A stretch of 64,000 bases of DNA, taken from positions 1,054,001 to 1,118,000 of the forward strand of contig OZ244969.1 in NCBI GenBank assembly GCA_965222725.1, read 5' to 3'. Below, piece by piece: positions 37,294 to 46,347 of this stretch (its first letter is position 1; every line of letters starts with the position of its first letter). The DNA is from GCA-2748575 sp965222725. GTDB taxonomy: Bacteria; Pseudomonadota; Gammaproteobacteria; Pseudomonadales; Ketobacteraceae. The position numbers and the translations under genes are program-made. The notes below the pieces were generated by a model. The model saw only the letters and a program-made list of their open reading frames with translations, did no database searches and was not told the origin of the DNA.

Positions 37294-37878
37294 TCAGGCG
37301 TTGGGCTTTTGGGCGATCAGGCGGGCGGTGTTGCGATCCCCTGACTGAAGATCGCCGCAGTGGTCATACTCCTGGTAAAAACGGACTTGCAGGGTGCTGA
37401 AAAGCGCCAGTAACTCATTGTTTTTCAGCAGAAAGTCCTTGGAGGAGGGGCCGCTGTCGCTGAGTTTGTTGCGGGTAAAGGTCTGATAGAACAGCAGGCC
37501 GCCGGGTTTGAGGGCGGCGGCAATGGCGGGGCAGAGTGCACGATCCAGAAAATAGCTGACTGAGATACAGTCGAACTGAGCCGCCGCGGGCGGGTTGTTT
37601 TCCAGGTCGCGGATTGCCGTGGTCAGCGTCAGTCCGCGATGGCTGGCATGGGCTCGGAGCTTTTCCAGCGCTACTTCGGAAATATCCCAGGCATGAACGT
37701 CAAGCCCTTGCTCGGCCAGAAACAGGCTGTTGCCGCCCAGGCCACAGGCCAGGTCCAGCGCCTTGCCGGATGCCGGCAGCAGAAAGCCATGCTCCTGCAG
37801 GACATCACAGGGCCCGGGAATAGTGTCCTTGCCCTGATAACGGCGGTTCCACTTGATGGCGTCGGGGTGTTGCTCCAC
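37294..37878 (-). CDS. Class I SAM-dependent methyltransferase (TehB-like)
   Basis: Protein of 194 residues starting with GTG (MEQHPDAIKWNRRYQGKD). The SAM-binding motif I is LDLACGLGGNSLFLAEQG, acidic motif II is VHAWDISEVALEKL, and FDCISVSYFLDRAL is the post-motif strand. A KPGGLLFYQTFTRNK segment follows. Length and the N-terminal WNRRYQ pattern match TehB/methyltransferase-25 types that act on small molecules. The substrate is not known. It lies between the receiver-TPR gene and an unknown gene, all on the minus strand, 32 bases after the latter. Confidence 0.85.
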   Translation of the reverse strand: MEQHPDAIKWNRRYQGKDTIPGPCDVLQEHGFLLPASGKALDLACGLGGNSLFLAEQGLDVHAWDISEVALEKLRAHASHRGLTLTTAIRDLENNPPAAAQFDCISVSYFLDRALCPAIAAALKPGGLLFYQTFTRNKLSDSGPSSKDFLLKNNELLALFSTLQVRFYQEYDHCGDLQSGDRNTARLIAQKPNA

Positions 37879-37910
37879 TGATATGTTGTTCCGTTAGTAC
37901 CTTGATTCCG

Positions 37911-38573
37911 CTAATACAGAGACGCGCTTTCAATGGCCTGGGCAAGGCGCTCCGATTGCCTGGCCATAAAGGTATTGATTTCCCGCTGGCGCCGGGGTGT
38001 GGGCGGGTGTTGCTGATCGTAGGAAATCATTTCACAGGCCAGCCGGCGACAGCGGTCTGAGGTGGTGCCGTCACTGATACGTACCGACAGGTTGTACAAG
38101 GCAATGGCCGCCAGTTCGAACTGGGAGGTGTCGGAATCCAGATCCACACCCTGCTCCCAGAATTTCTGTTCCAGATTTATCTGGGCCTGGGGTTTACCCA
38201 GCCGGGCACTCTGGCTGTAGCCGTTGTCCCAGGCACTGGCCAGGGCGGGGTCGTCGAACGGATTGCCGGGGATATCAATGCCGTTAAATTCACTGATGCC
38301 CAGCTCATAGGCCAGGGACTCTGCCCGGTTCTGATAGCTGATCTGCTCGTCGGCGGTTTCTGCCTGATAGCGAGCCAGCATTAACTGGGCCTGAGCTTCC
38401 ACCACTATCTTGGCGCGATAGGCGCTGAATTCTATCTGGTCGCTGAACTTCCGCTGGTTAAATGCCTTTACACGGGAAGCTTGCGAAAATAAATCATCTG
38501 CTTCGGTGAAGATTTCAATATCCCTGTCTTCACTTTGCAGCGTCACAAGTTCACTGAGGTTCACCCTGATCAC
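37911..38573 (-). CDS. Unrecognised 220-residue protein
   Basis: Soluble, acidic, mostly helical protein from a GTG start. No signal peptide or membrane helix. Two tracts rich in Gln/Ala look helical (IEFSAYRAKIVVEAQAQLMLARYQ and INTFMARQSERLAQAIESAS), and the middle contains FNGIDIPGNPFDDPALASAWDNGY. A DRCRRLACEMISYDQ segment carries the only cysteines. I recognise no family. It is followed by the methyltransferase gene at 32 bases, so the two may be co-transcribed. Confidence 0.65.
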   Translation of the reverse strand: MIRVNLSELVTLQSEDRDIEIFTEADDLFSQASRVKAFNQRKFSDQIEFSAYRAKIVVEAQAQLMLARYQAETADEQISYQNRAESLAYELGISEFNGIDIPGNPFDDPALASAWDNGYSQSARLGKPQAQINLEQKFWEQGVDLDSDTSQFELAAIALYNLSVRISDGTTSDRCRRLACEMISYDQQHPPTPRRQREINTFMARQSERLAQAIESASLY

Positions 38574-38709
38574 TCCGAATTATTGTTACGACTTCCTTGA
38601 ACTTTCTTATGATTAAAATACGCGGCAAAAAATAATAAACGAAATATTACCTGATCCGGCGGGCGAAATCAGTCACAAACTGTTCAGTCATCAACACAGC
38701 ACTGCAGTA

Positions 38710-39684
38710 CTAATCAGCAACTTTCAGAATCACTTTGCCAACTGTCTGATTTGATTTAACTTCTTCAATGGCGCTGGCAGCATTCTGAATGCTGTATTCT
38801 TTGTGGATGATGGGTTTAAGAACGCCTTTGTCGAACAATGGCCAGACTTTTTCTTTCAGTTTTGCAACAAGCTCGCCTTTATCCTTGTCGCTGCGGCTGC
38901 GCAGGGTGGAACCGATCACCCGTAAACGTTTTACCAACAACCGTCCGATATCCAGTTCAGCCCCGCGGCCACCCATTAACCCGATAATGACCAGGGCCCC
39001 ATCGGTTGCCAGGGATTTCAGGTTGCTTTCAAGATACTGACCGCCAACGGGATCAAGAATCACTTTAAAGCCTTTTCCGTCAGTAAACGTTTTGGCGGCT
39101 TCCAGAAAATCTCCGTCATGGCGGATATGCCCGCCATTGGCGCCAAGTTTGTGGCAGGTGGCCAGTTTGTCCCGGCTGCCTACGGTAACAAAGCAAGGCA
39201 TGTTAAACGCTTTGCAGAGTTGAATGGCCGCAGTGCCTACACCGCTGGCACCGGCGTGTATCATTACCGAGTCATTGGCGCTGGCGCCGCCTTCCACAAA
39301 AATATTCAGCCAGGCGGTGGCGAATACTTCGGGTAATGCGGCCGCTTCGTTGAACGAAAAGCCATCCGGAACGGGCAGGCAGTGATTGGCCTTACACACC
39401 ACTGTGTCGGCATAACCGCCACCGGCCAGTAAGGCGCAAACTTTATCACCGGCTTGCCATTGGCTGACCTGACTGCCGACCGCTTTAATAATGCCGGCGC
39501 ATTCCAGCCCGGGCACTTCACTGGCGCCCGGTGGTGGCGGATACAGGCCGGCAATCTGCATAATATCGGCGCGGTTAACGGCGCTCGCTTTTACCTCGAT
39601 CATGACTTCGTCGTCGCCACATTCGGGATCATTCATCTCTGTCCAGGTGAGTGATTTGTCCTCTTCGATCTGTATCGCTTTCAT
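38710..39684 (-). CDS. NAD(P)H quinone oxidoreductase, MDR superfamily
   Basis: Protein of 324 residues in the medium-chain dehydrogenase superfamily, quinone oxidoreductase (PIG3/QOR) branch without zinc. The GroES-like domain has VKASAVNRADIMQIAGLYPPPPGASEVPGLECAGII, and the nucleotide-binding fold has VMIHAGASGVGTAAIQLCKAF, a variant of AxxGxxG, then VGSRDKLATCHKLGAN. The Tyr/Ser pattern of zinc alcohol dehydrogenases is absent. It reduces quinones or enones with NADPH in the cytoplasm. A Shine-Dalgarno GAGGTG precedes the ATG. It follows the TPR gene of the TonB operon by 27 bases and may be read from that transcript. Confidence 0.92.
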   Translation of the reverse strand: MKAIQIEEDKSLTWTEMNDPECGDDEVMIEVKASAVNRADIMQIAGLYPPPPGASEVPGLECAGIIKAVGSQVSQWQAGDKVCALLAGGGYADTVVCKANHCLPVPDGFSFNEAAALPEVFATAWLNIFVEGGASANDSVMIHAGASGVGTAAIQLCKAFNMPCFVTVGSRDKLATCHKLGANGGHIRHDGDFLEAAKTFTDGKGFKVILDPVGGQYLESNLKSLATDGALVIIGLMGGRGAELDIGRLLVKRLRVIGSTLRSRSDKDKGELVAKLKEKVWPLFDKGVLKPIIHKEYSIQNAASAIEEVKSNQTVGKVILKVAD

Positions 39685-39711
39685 GAATACACCTCGGATG
39701 ATGAGCGGGTT

Positions 39712-40998
39712 TTAATGGGTGGCCTGGAACGCCTGGTAGGCATTGAAGCGCTGCTCTTCCACCATGGTATAGCGTAACCATTGATCGGCTTTGTCTTTCA
39801 CTTCGTCAAATGCCAGCGCTTTCTTAAAAATCTGTTCGGCTGTGTGGAATTCTTTCAGTTTGAGATAACACTGGCCAATCAAAAGCCAGATTTTTTCCGG
39901 GTCTTTGATCTCGCCTTTTTCCAGTGCTTTCTGAAAAGCCTCTGCAGCATTTTGCCACTGGCCGAGATTAAAATAGCTGTTGCCCACCATAACATTGATT
40001 TCGCCGGTTTGGGAAAGGGCTGCGGCCTGCTTCAGTACCGGTATGGCTTTTTCGAATTCTTTGGCATCTATCCAGGCGCTGGCGAGAAATTTAAGGTGGC
40101 GTACATTGGCAGAAATGATGTTCTGATCCATGGCTTGCGCCAGTACCCTGGCGGCCTTGTAGGGCGCCCCTTCACTGAACATCAGGGAGGCCAGTGTCAT
40201 CAGTTCCGATGACTGATCCAGCATGCCGTGTTTATAGGCAACCTCCAGCACCGACAATTGTTTGCTGCGCCGATCCAGCAGGCCGTAGGCAGAGGAAAGC
40301 GCAAGAAAGTAATCTTTTTTCGGATAAATACGGATCAGCCATTTCATCACGTTAACCCGGTGTTCTATCAACCCCAGTTCCGAATAGCTGGATTGCAGCA
40401 TCACCAGCCATTGTTCCACCGGTGATAAATCCTTTTCTTCCAGAATGCCCAGTGCCTTGTTCAGGTTGTCCACTACCAGCTTGTGATTATTGGTTTGATA
40501 ATAGGCCTGGGCGAGAAGTGCGTAGGCCTCTTCCGATGGGTTTTTCACCAGGGAAAACCAGCGCTTCAGCGCGCTGATGGATTTGGGATAATCTTCTTTT
40601 TCAAAATAGATTTGCGCCAGGGTATAAAGGGTGGATTGCAGCAGGGCTTCGGGAATGGGGTCGTAAGCGGTAACCCGTTCAAAGGCGGCGGCGGCTTCAT
40701 TCACCTGGTTCAACTGATAATAAAGATACCCCAGCTGATTATCGATCATGGCCTTTTCATAGGCGGATAAAGCGCTGCGCTCTTTCAGTTTCAATAATAA
40801 TTGTTGTGCCTGTTGCGGCTGGTCCTTGTCGATCTGTTGCTGGGCGTTGTTTAATACCTTGTACACATCGTCCGATACCGTAAAAGCCGCTCCTGCCAAC
40901 GCAGGTGCCATCAGCAGTGTCAGGCCCATTACCAGCCATGCCAGCCAGCTGTGGCGGATGGCAGGTGTGTTTGCGGATGAACGGGCTATCAGCATCAT
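39712..40998 (-). CDS. TPR-repeat protein of the TonB/TtpC operon
   Basis: Envelope protein of 428 residues. The N-terminus has a hydrophobic signal/anchor (WLAWLVMGLTLLMAPALAGA), then repeated helical pairs through the rest (for example AYEKAMIDNQLGYLYYQLNQVNEAAAAFERV and WQNAAEAFQKALEKGEI) typical of TPR. The frame starts with TTG at 41004, but the ATG two codons in (40998) is more likely. It overlaps or abuts the tonB stop. TPR proteins close several TonB2/TtpC operons and may organise the complex at the periplasmic face. Confidence 0.85.
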   Translation of the reverse strand: MMLIARSSANTPAIRHSWLAWLVMGLTLLMAPALAGAAFTVSDDVYKVLNNAQQQIDKDQPQQAQQLLLKLKERSALSAYEKAMIDNQLGYLYYQLNQVNEAAAAFERVTAYDPIPEALLQSTLYTLAQIYFEKEDYPKSISALKRWFSLVKNPSEEAYALLAQAYYQTNNHKLVVDNLNKALGILEEKDLSPVEQWLVMLQSSYSELGLIEHRVNVMKWLIRIYPKKDYFLALSSAYGLLDRRSKQLSVLEVAYKHGMLDQSSELMTLASLMFSEGAPYKAARVLAQAMDQNIISANVRHLKFLASAWIDAKEFEKAIPVLKQAAALSQTGEINVMVGNSYFNLGQWQNAAEAFQKALEKGEIKDPEKIWLLIGQCYLKLKEFHTAEQIFKKALAFDEVKDKADQWLRYTMVEEQRFNAYQAFQATH

Positions 40999-41000
40999 GG

Positions 41001-41609
41001 TCAACGCTTCAGCTTGAAGGTAAATTTATTCTGCACCCCTTGTACTTCCACTGCCTGACCGGCAATCACCCGGGGTTTGTATTTGAATTTCAACACGGCA
41101 TTGATAGCGGCCTGATCAAAAGCCCCTTCGGGTTTGGCTTCAATCACCACCGGATCCCGCACACTGCCGTCGGCAGTTACCGTAAAAGACACAATCACAT
41201 AGCCTTCAATGCCGTTACGCAATGCCCGTCGCGGATACTGGGGCGGCACTTTTACCATGGGCAGAAAATCCCCGTCGCCGGTACCAAAGCCGCTGCCGGG
41301 TTTGATATCAAAACTGGGTTTAACGGAAACATTGCTGATGTCGTAATTGCTGACCGGGGCTTCGAAGGCCTGGCTTTGGGTTTGCAGGGTTTCCGGTTCC
41401 GGCAAGGGCTCATCCGGTTTTTTGGGGCGGAATTCCCGGGTCTGAATGTCTTCATTCTGTTTGACGCGAATAAAGTTTACGGTCTGGTAGTCATGACTGG
41501 CAGACACGTCATACCCGGTGGCAAGAAACCCCTGCATTGTTAAAAACAAGGCAAAGGTAATGATCATGGCGCCCACTTGTGTGTAAAGGTAGCGTCGGAA
41601 AACGTTCAT
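41001..41609 (-). CDS. tonB: TonB-family energy transducer
   Basis: Protein of 202 residues: an N-terminal membrane anchor (AMIITFALFLTMQGFLA), a Pro/Glu-containing linker (FRPKKPDEPLPEPETLQTQ) shorter than in classical TonB, and a C-terminal TonB domain with YPRRALRNGIEGYVIVSFTV and GAFDQAAINAVLKFKYKPR. It carries inner-membrane proton-motive energy to outer-membrane receptors such as the one at 7880. Its start overlaps the exbD stop by 4 bases (ATGA). The short linker matches TonB2-type proteins working with TtpC. Confidence 0.9.
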   Translation of the reverse strand: MNVFRRYLYTQVGAMIITFALFLTMQGFLATGYDVSASHDYQTVNFIRVKQNEDIQTREFRPKKPDEPLPEPETLQTQSQAFEAPVSNYDISNVSVKPSFDIKPGSGFGTGDGDFLPMVKVPPQYPRRALRNGIEGYVIVSFTVTADGSVRDPVVIEAKPEGAFDQAAINAVLKFKYKPRVIAGQAVEVQGVQNKFTFKLKR

Positions 41610-42013
41610 TCGTTACTGGCTGCAATAGCAATGTTGTAGATACCGGCCTGGCGAGCGGCGTCCATCACGTTCACCAGTTTCTCATTGGTGGATTGCTTGT
41701 CTGCCTGAATCACAATGGAGCTTTGCGGATTTTCTGCATGCAGGCGCTCGATAATGGCCCGCAGTGCCCGCACATCCACCCGGCGTTTATCAATCCAGAT
41801 TTCATCGTGTTCGTTAATGGCAATAAAGATATTGGCCAGTTCCCGCTTGACGGCGGTTTGTGCTTCCGGCTTGTTGATTTCAATACCGGATTCTTTCACG
41901 AAGGACGCGGTGACAATAAAAAAGATCAGCAGAATAAACACCACATCCAGCATGGGAGTCAGATCGATGGGTGATTCCTGTTCTTCTGTAAATTTACCGA
42001 AAGGTCTGCGCAT
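41606..42013 (-). CDS. exbD: Biopolymer transport protein ExbD
   Basis: Protein of 135 residues with one membrane helix near the start (VVFILLIFFIVTASFV) and the conserved Asp of ExbD/TolR/MotB (D23 in PIDLTPMLDVVF), the proton-path residue. The periplasmic part ends in VVIQADKQSTNEKLVNVMDAARQAGI, a typical ExbD tail. It lies 24 bases after exbB and overlaps tonB by 4 bases. Confidence 0.94.
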   Translation of the reverse strand: MRRPFGKFTEEQESPIDLTPMLDVVFILLIFFIVTASFVKESGIEINKPEAQTAVKRELANIFIAINEHDEIWIDKRRVDVRALRAIIERLHAENPQSSIVIQADKQSTNEKLVNVMDAARQAGIYNIAIAASNE

Positions 42014-42037
42014 AGTGCTTCCAGTTTAGCCGGCTAG

Positions 42038-42565
42038 TCAGCTTTCAATTCTCAGGCTCAGGGCCAGGCGTTCGGTTTCCCGTTCAGCCTTGCGGGAAAT
42101 CAGCGTAATGGTAATCAGCCCGCTCAGGGCGCTGACCATACCCGCCATGGTGGGTATGGTGGCTTTGGATACGCCGGCGGCCATGGAGCGGGTGTTGCCG
42201 GTGCCGAATACGGCCATCGCATCAAAAACTTCGATAGCACCGGTTACCGTGCCCAGCAAACCCAGCATGGGGCACAGGGCCACGGCGGTTTTAACAATGG
42301 GAATGGAAAAGCGTGCTTTGGCGCCAAGCCCCGCAATCACCGAATGACGAATCTGGTGGGCATACCAGGAACTGTAATCGGTGCGCTGATTCCACTGGTC
42401 CACCGCCTGCTTTACCAGCCGCGGAAAAGTTACGTTCAAAAACCACATGCGCTCCAGCAACAGCACCCACATAAACCAGGTCAGAAAGGCAATGGAGATC
42501 AGTACCGGCCCGCCGGCCAGCACAAACTCCCGGGATATCTGCAGCCCTTCAACCAGATACCACAT
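42038..42565 (-). CDS. exbB: ExbB/TolQ-family proton-channel protein
   Basis: Protein of 175 residues from the ATG at 42565 (MWYLVEGL). The reading frame opens 18 codons earlier, but AAGGA sits just before this ATG, and family members start here. Three membrane segments: VLISIAFLTWFMWVLLL, then the paired helices around ALCPMLGLLGTVTGAIEVFDAM and SKATIPTMAGMVSALSGLITI. This is the smaller ExbB that pairs with ExbD in TonB2 systems. It overlaps the end of the ttpC gene by 17 bases. Confidence 0.9.
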   Translation of the reverse strand: MWYLVEGLQISREFVLAGGPVLISIAFLTWFMWVLLLERMWFLNVTFPRLVKQAVDQWNQRTDYSSWYAHQIRHSVIAGLGAKARFSIPIVKTAVALCPMLGLLGTVTGAIEVFDAMAVFGTGNTRSMAAGVSKATIPTMAGMVSALSGLITITLISRKAERETERLALSLRIES

Positions 42566-43919
42566 GATCCTTATCCTTTTCTGCAATGGCAGCAACAAGG
42601 CCGGTGCTCTGTTCTTCAAGCACCATAATAATATGGCGGTAGCGGCTGTTCACCAGGGCATGAATCAACACAATGGGCACGGCCACGGCCAGCCCTTCCA
42701 CCGTTGTTACCAGTGCCTGGGAAATACCGCCGGCCATCAGTTTGGGATCGCCGGTGCCAAATAAGGTAATTGCCTGGAAAGTGTTGATCATGCCGGTTAC
42801 CGTGCCCAGCAGGCCCAGCAAGGGCGCTACCACGGCCACAATCTTGATGGTGGAAATAAAACGCTCCAGGGGCAAACGCTCTTTCAGAATGGCTTCCCCC
42901 AGTTTCAGTTCCAGGGCTTCCACATTCAGGTGGCGGTTATCCATATAGACTTTAAAAATACGCCCCAGGGGATTTTTCAGACTGACTTTTTTGGTTTGCA
43001 TCTGTTTGCTGATCTTGCGGGTGGTGAACAGCAACAGCGTCATGCGTTCGATGCTTAACAGGAAGGCCACGGCTCCCAGTGCCAGAATAAAATAGCCGAT
43101 AATGCCACCCTGCTCGATGCGTTCCAGAATGGAGGGTGTATCTACCAAGGCACTGAGAATGGCGCCCCGTGTCGGATCAAGACCTACGCCGTATAAGCCG
43201 TCGGTTTCTTCCTGAAAATTGTCACCGCTTTTCTGATAGTGCCCCGGCGGTTGCTTGGCGTAGGGAATCAGCTTGCCGGTTTCCGGTATGTATTGCAGGT
43301 ATTCACCCTCGGCCAGCAGATTAAAGCTGCCCAGGCGAATCACTTCTTTTTCTTGTGGCTGGCCGCTGCTGGAAATCACATTGGTGCGAAAACGCTGCAC
43401 TTCGCCGGTGGCGACAATTTCCCGCTGGATTTCGTACCAGAGCCTTTCCATTTCATTAATGGAAGGCAAGGTATCACTCTGGGACACCTTGTCCACAATG
43501 CCGTTAAAAAATTCGGCTCTGTCCGGATACTGGGTAGAGGTGATAGAGCGTTCCAGCTGCCCGGAAAAATTACCGGCGCTGGTTTGCAAATGGCCGAACA
43601 ATTCCTTGAGAGAACCCATGCGCTCATCCAGGCGCCCTTTCAGTTCATTGATTTTCTTTTCGTTCTTTGTGTAAGCGGCTTCCAGCTGTTCGCTTTTGCG
43701 CTCTGCCGTTTTACGATCGCTGACCGTTTCTTGCAGTATCTGTTGCTGCTGGTTTTTATTATTCAGGAAACGGCTTTCCCGCGCCTGGTGTTCGCGGCTT
43801 TCCTCGACGCGGCCCTGCTCCACCATTTTCAGCAGGTCATCCACACTGGTGGCACCAATCAGTGCCTGGGCATTGCTGCTGACGATGAATACTAAAAACA
43901 GACTTAATAATTGCTTCAT
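42549..43919 (-). CDS. TtpC-type large MotA/TolQ/ExbB protein
   Basis: Protein of 456 residues with a signal peptide (MKQLLSLFLVFIVSSNAQA), a long periplasmic coiled-coil region (about 25-130, rich in Glu/Lys/Arg, for example RKTAERKSEQLEAAYTKNEKK) and a C-terminal MotA/TolQ/ExbB domain with GGIIGYFILALGAVAFLLSIERM, VAPLLGLLGTVTGMINTFQAI and TVEGLAVAVPIVLIHALVN. This architecture is that of TtpC, the additional protein required by TonB2 systems of Vibrio. It overlaps DUF3450 by 4 bases. Symbol left blank because the identity rests on architecture. Confidence 0.88.
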   Translation of the reverse strand: MKQLLSLFLVFIVSSNAQALIGATSVDDLLKMVEQGRVEESREHQARESRFLNNKNQQQQILQETVSDRKTAERKSEQLEAAYTKNEKKINELKGRLDERMGSLKELFGHLQTSAGNFSGQLERSITSTQYPDRAEFFNGIVDKVSQSDTLPSINEMERLWYEIQREIVATGEVQRFRTNVISSSGQPQEKEVIRLGSFNLLAEGEYLQYIPETGKLIPYAKQPPGHYQKSGDNFQEETDGLYGVGLDPTRGAILSALVDTPSILERIEQGGIIGYFILALGAVAFLLSIERMTLLLFTTRKISKQMQTKKVSLKNPLGRIFKVYMDNRHLNVEALELKLGEAILKERLPLERFISTIKIVAVVAPLLGLLGTVTGMINTFQAITLFGTGDPKLMAGGISQALVTTVEGLAVAVPIVLIHALVNSRYRHIIMVLEEQSTGLVAAIAEKDKDHVVSG

Positions 43920-44728
43920 TGCACATTCCCCCGGGCATCGGCAGCGTTAAGGGGAATCTTGATAATATCCGGCGAGATCTGTTTCTTGGCCATCTTGATA
44001 CCCTTGCGAATATCCCGGCGGAAACGATTGGGCACTTCCACCCACTGTTGCGCGTCCCTGTCCCAGGCGCCTACATCCCGCCCGTCTAACGTCTGGTACA
44101 GCAGGCCGATACGACCAATACGTAAAAATTCCACGTCCTGCTGGGTGGAAGGTAAAGTGCCGCGATAGGATTCAATGGTGTTACCGTATTCCAGTTCAAT
44201 GGCATAGGCATCAAACACCTGACGGAATTTTTCGGCAATGGTGACATCGGCACGGTTCATCATGTCCTGCAGCCGGGCGACACGCTCTTCGCGTTCTTCC
44301 GGCAAGAAAGGCAAGTCCAGGCGGATAAACTGTTCCAGGCCCTGAATCATGCGCAACAACAAGGGCGCCATTTGCCGTTCCATCACCGATATGTTCTGCA
44401 GGGTTTCGTTGATTTCCTTGATCTTGGCGTCCTGGCGCTCCAGCTGATTCTGTAACTGGGCGTTGTAGATGTTCAGGTCTTCCAGGCGTTTGCTTTCCAG
44501 CTGGAAGCGTTCGAACAACTCGCGGGCTTCGTCGCTCAGGGCGTTAATGCGTTGCTGGGATCGGGCCGCCTGCTGTTGCAGTTGCTGGCCTTTATGAATG
44601 AGTTTATCGACACTGGCCACGGGTTTTTCGCCGTGGGCAAGCATGGGGAATACACAGAACACCAGCGCTGCCATTGTGAGAATCCGTTGCCCACAGGTTG
44701 CCAGCCGGCTTGCTACTCGATTGATCAT
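43916..44728 (-). CDS. DUF3450 family periplasmic protein
   Basis: Protein of 270 residues with a signal peptide (TMAALVFCVFPMLAHG) and a long coiled coil (about 40-115: IHKGQQLQQQAARSQQRINALSDEARELFERFQLESKR) followed by a compact C-terminal domain with VTIAEKFRQVFDAYAIELEYGNTIESYRG and VEFLRIGRIGLLYQTLDG. These are hallmarks of DUF3450, which heads TtpC/TonB2-type operons. Its function is unknown; a scaffold in the periplasm is likely. It is the first gene of the six-gene operon. Confidence 0.9.
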   Translation of the reverse strand: MINRVASRLATCGQRILTMAALVFCVFPMLAHGEKPVASVDKLIHKGQQLQQQAARSQQRINALSDEARELFERFQLESKRLEDLNIYNAQLQNQLERQDAKIKEINETLQNISVMERQMAPLLLRMIQGLEQFIRLDLPFLPEEREERVARLQDMMNRADVTIAEKFRQVFDAYAIELEYGNTIESYRGTLPSTQQDVEFLRIGRIGLLYQTLDGRDVGAWDRDAQQWVEVPNRFRRDIRKGIKMAKKQISPDIIKIPLNAADARGNVQ

Positions 44729-44842
44729 CAGACTGTATCCGTAGAACGACTATCTGCTATTGGTTCTTGTTGCTATTCGCTATTGGTTTTATGTATTGCT
44801 GCAAGGAGTTGAAAGGTTTCATCCTAACACATTGTTTTTAGG

Positions 44843-44880
44843 ATAAAAGAAAATAAAAAGCCATGACCGGCATGGCTTTT
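44843..44880 (-). terminator. Terminator of the CoA-transferase gene
   Basis: AAAAGCCATG (44856-44865) pairs with CATGGCTTTT (44871-44880) around ACCGG. Read on the minus strand the stem is followed by a T-rich run (down to about 44843). It sits between the 3' end of the CoA-transferase gene (44948) and the DUF3450 promoter region, so it isolates the two transcription units. Confidence 0.85.
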
Positions 44881-44947
44881 TGGGTCGCTTTAAAAGCGAA
44901 TTTGACGATGGCAGGGAAGGCGGCTGAGTCGATATCTGAGGTGTCCC

Positions 44948-46144
44948 TCAGAAAATCACCCCCTGCGCCTTCAGGTTGGTGATTTCCTGATCAGAAAGCG
45001 CCAGCAGGCTTTTCATTACCGCAGCGGTATCCCGCCCGGTGGCGGGTGGGGCGCTGTAAGTGTCTTCATAGGTATCCGACAGTTTGATGGGGTTTCCCGG
45101 CTGATGAACACTGTTGCCGTTATCCAGAGGCACACTGACCTGCATGTTGCGGGCCTGCACCTGGGTGTCGGCAAAGGCGTGGGCAAAGTCGTTCACCGGT
45201 GCCGCCGGAATGCGATGGACCCTGAGCTGTTCCAGCCAGTATTCGCAGCTGTCGGACGCAAAATGAAACTGTACCCGGGCGTTTATCTCGTGGCGGTGCT
45301 CCCAGCGCTGCGGCTGTTGTTGAAAGCGTTCTTCCAGCAGAAATTCATCCTCCAGCAGGTGGGCCAGCTTGGCGTAAAAGGCATCCCCCATGCAGGCCAC
45401 GATGATATGGCGGCTTTGGGTGCGAAAGGTGCCGTAGGGCACATGCACAAAGTGATTGTTCCCCACCGCCGGCGGCTGCACACCACTCATCAGGTACATG
45501 GTGGCCATGTAATTCAGCATGGAAATCTGGCAATCCTGCATGGAAATGTCCACATGCTGGCCTTTGCCGGTACGTTGCCGGGCATGTAACGCCGACAATA
45601 TCCCCATCACCGCAAACATCCCGCCCCCCAGATCGCCGATAGGAATACCCGCCCGCAAGGGCTCGCCCCCTTCCTCACCGGTAATGGACATGCCGCCCCC
45701 CATCCCCTGAGCCACCAGGTCAAAGGCCGGGCGATTACGATCCGGCCCGGTTTCACCAAAGCCGGTAATGGAGCAGGTAACAATAGTGGGGTTGTGCTGC
45801 TTCAGGGTATCGAAATCAATGCCCAGGCGTTTCGGCACGCCTTCGGCAAAGTTGTTCACCACCACATCGGCCTTGCTAACCATCTGATAGAACAGGGCTT
45901 TTCCTTGCTCTGATTTCAGGTCGATACACACGCTCTGTTTGTTACGGCACAGGGTAAGAAAGTACGCCCCCTGCCCGTCGATCGCGTACAGCTCACTGTC
46001 TGCCAGCAACTTGCGGGTGGCTTCCCCTTGCGGAGGTTCCACTTTGATGGTGTTGGCGCCCATGTCTGCCAGTAATTGTGTGGCGTAGGGCCCGGACAGC
46101 ATGTGGGTAAGATCCAGAATGGTGATGTCTTCCAGGGCACGCAT
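44948..46144 (-). CDS. Family III CoA-transferase (CaiB/BaiF type)
   Basis: Enzyme of 398 residues moving CoA between carboxylic acids. Family features: LDLTHMLSGPYATQLLADMGANTIKVEPPQG at the N-terminus, LCRNKQSVCIDLKSEQG, and the catalytic Asp D171 in IPIGDLGGGMFAVMGILSALHAR. The C-terminal part has RIPAAPVNDF. The ATG at 46144 has GAGGGAA 7 bases upstream and begins at the usual family start. It is transcribed divergently from the VOC gene. Two palindromes between them resemble GntR/FCD sites, linking it to the acyl-CoA dehydrogenase locus to the right. The acid substrate is unknown. Confidence 0.92.
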   Translation of the reverse strand: MRALEDITILDLTHMLSGPYATQLLADMGANTIKVEPPQGEATRKLLADSELYAIDGQGAYFLTLCRNKQSVCIDLKSEQGKALFYQMVSKADVVVNNFAEGVPKRLGIDFDTLKQHNPTIVTCSITGFGETGPDRNRPAFDLVAQGMGGGMSITGEEGGEPLRAGIPIGDLGGGMFAVMGILSALHARQRTGKGQHVDISMQDCQISMLNYMATMYLMSGVQPPAVGNNHFVHVPYGTFRTQSRHIIVACMGDAFYAKLAHLLEDEFLLEERFQQQPQRWEHRHEINARVQFHFASDSCEYWLEQLRVHRIPAAPVNDFAHAFADTQVQARNMQVSVPLDNGNSVHQPGNPIKLSDTYEDTYSAPPATGRDTAAVMKSLLALSDQEITNLKAQGVIF

Positions 46145-46196
46145 GCTTGATTCCCTCTGTTTGGTTTTATGGTTATCTGCAGAGGAAAATATCAGG

Positions 46197-46208
46197 ATTG
46201 TATACAAT
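46197..46208. promoter_or_regulatory. Perfect palindrome ATTGTATACAAT, candidate GntR/FCD operator 1
   Basis: Twelve-base perfect palindrome about 53 bases before the CoA-transferase start. GntR regulators with FCD domains often bind TTGTATACAA-like sites. Its core overlaps a possible -10 element on the minus strand, as for a repressor site. The encoded regulator at 50173 is the natural candidate. Confidence 0.65.
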
Positions 46209-46347
46209 ATGGAATCTTTGGGATTTATGTGGGGCGTGTTTTTGTTGATAAATAATAGATAAATGCATGGTTTAAATAGGTTTTGTTGCTGGTCTGAATT
46301 TTCCGTTGTTTTTCCTGTTATTGGGGTTTAGTATATTTTCTTAACGT

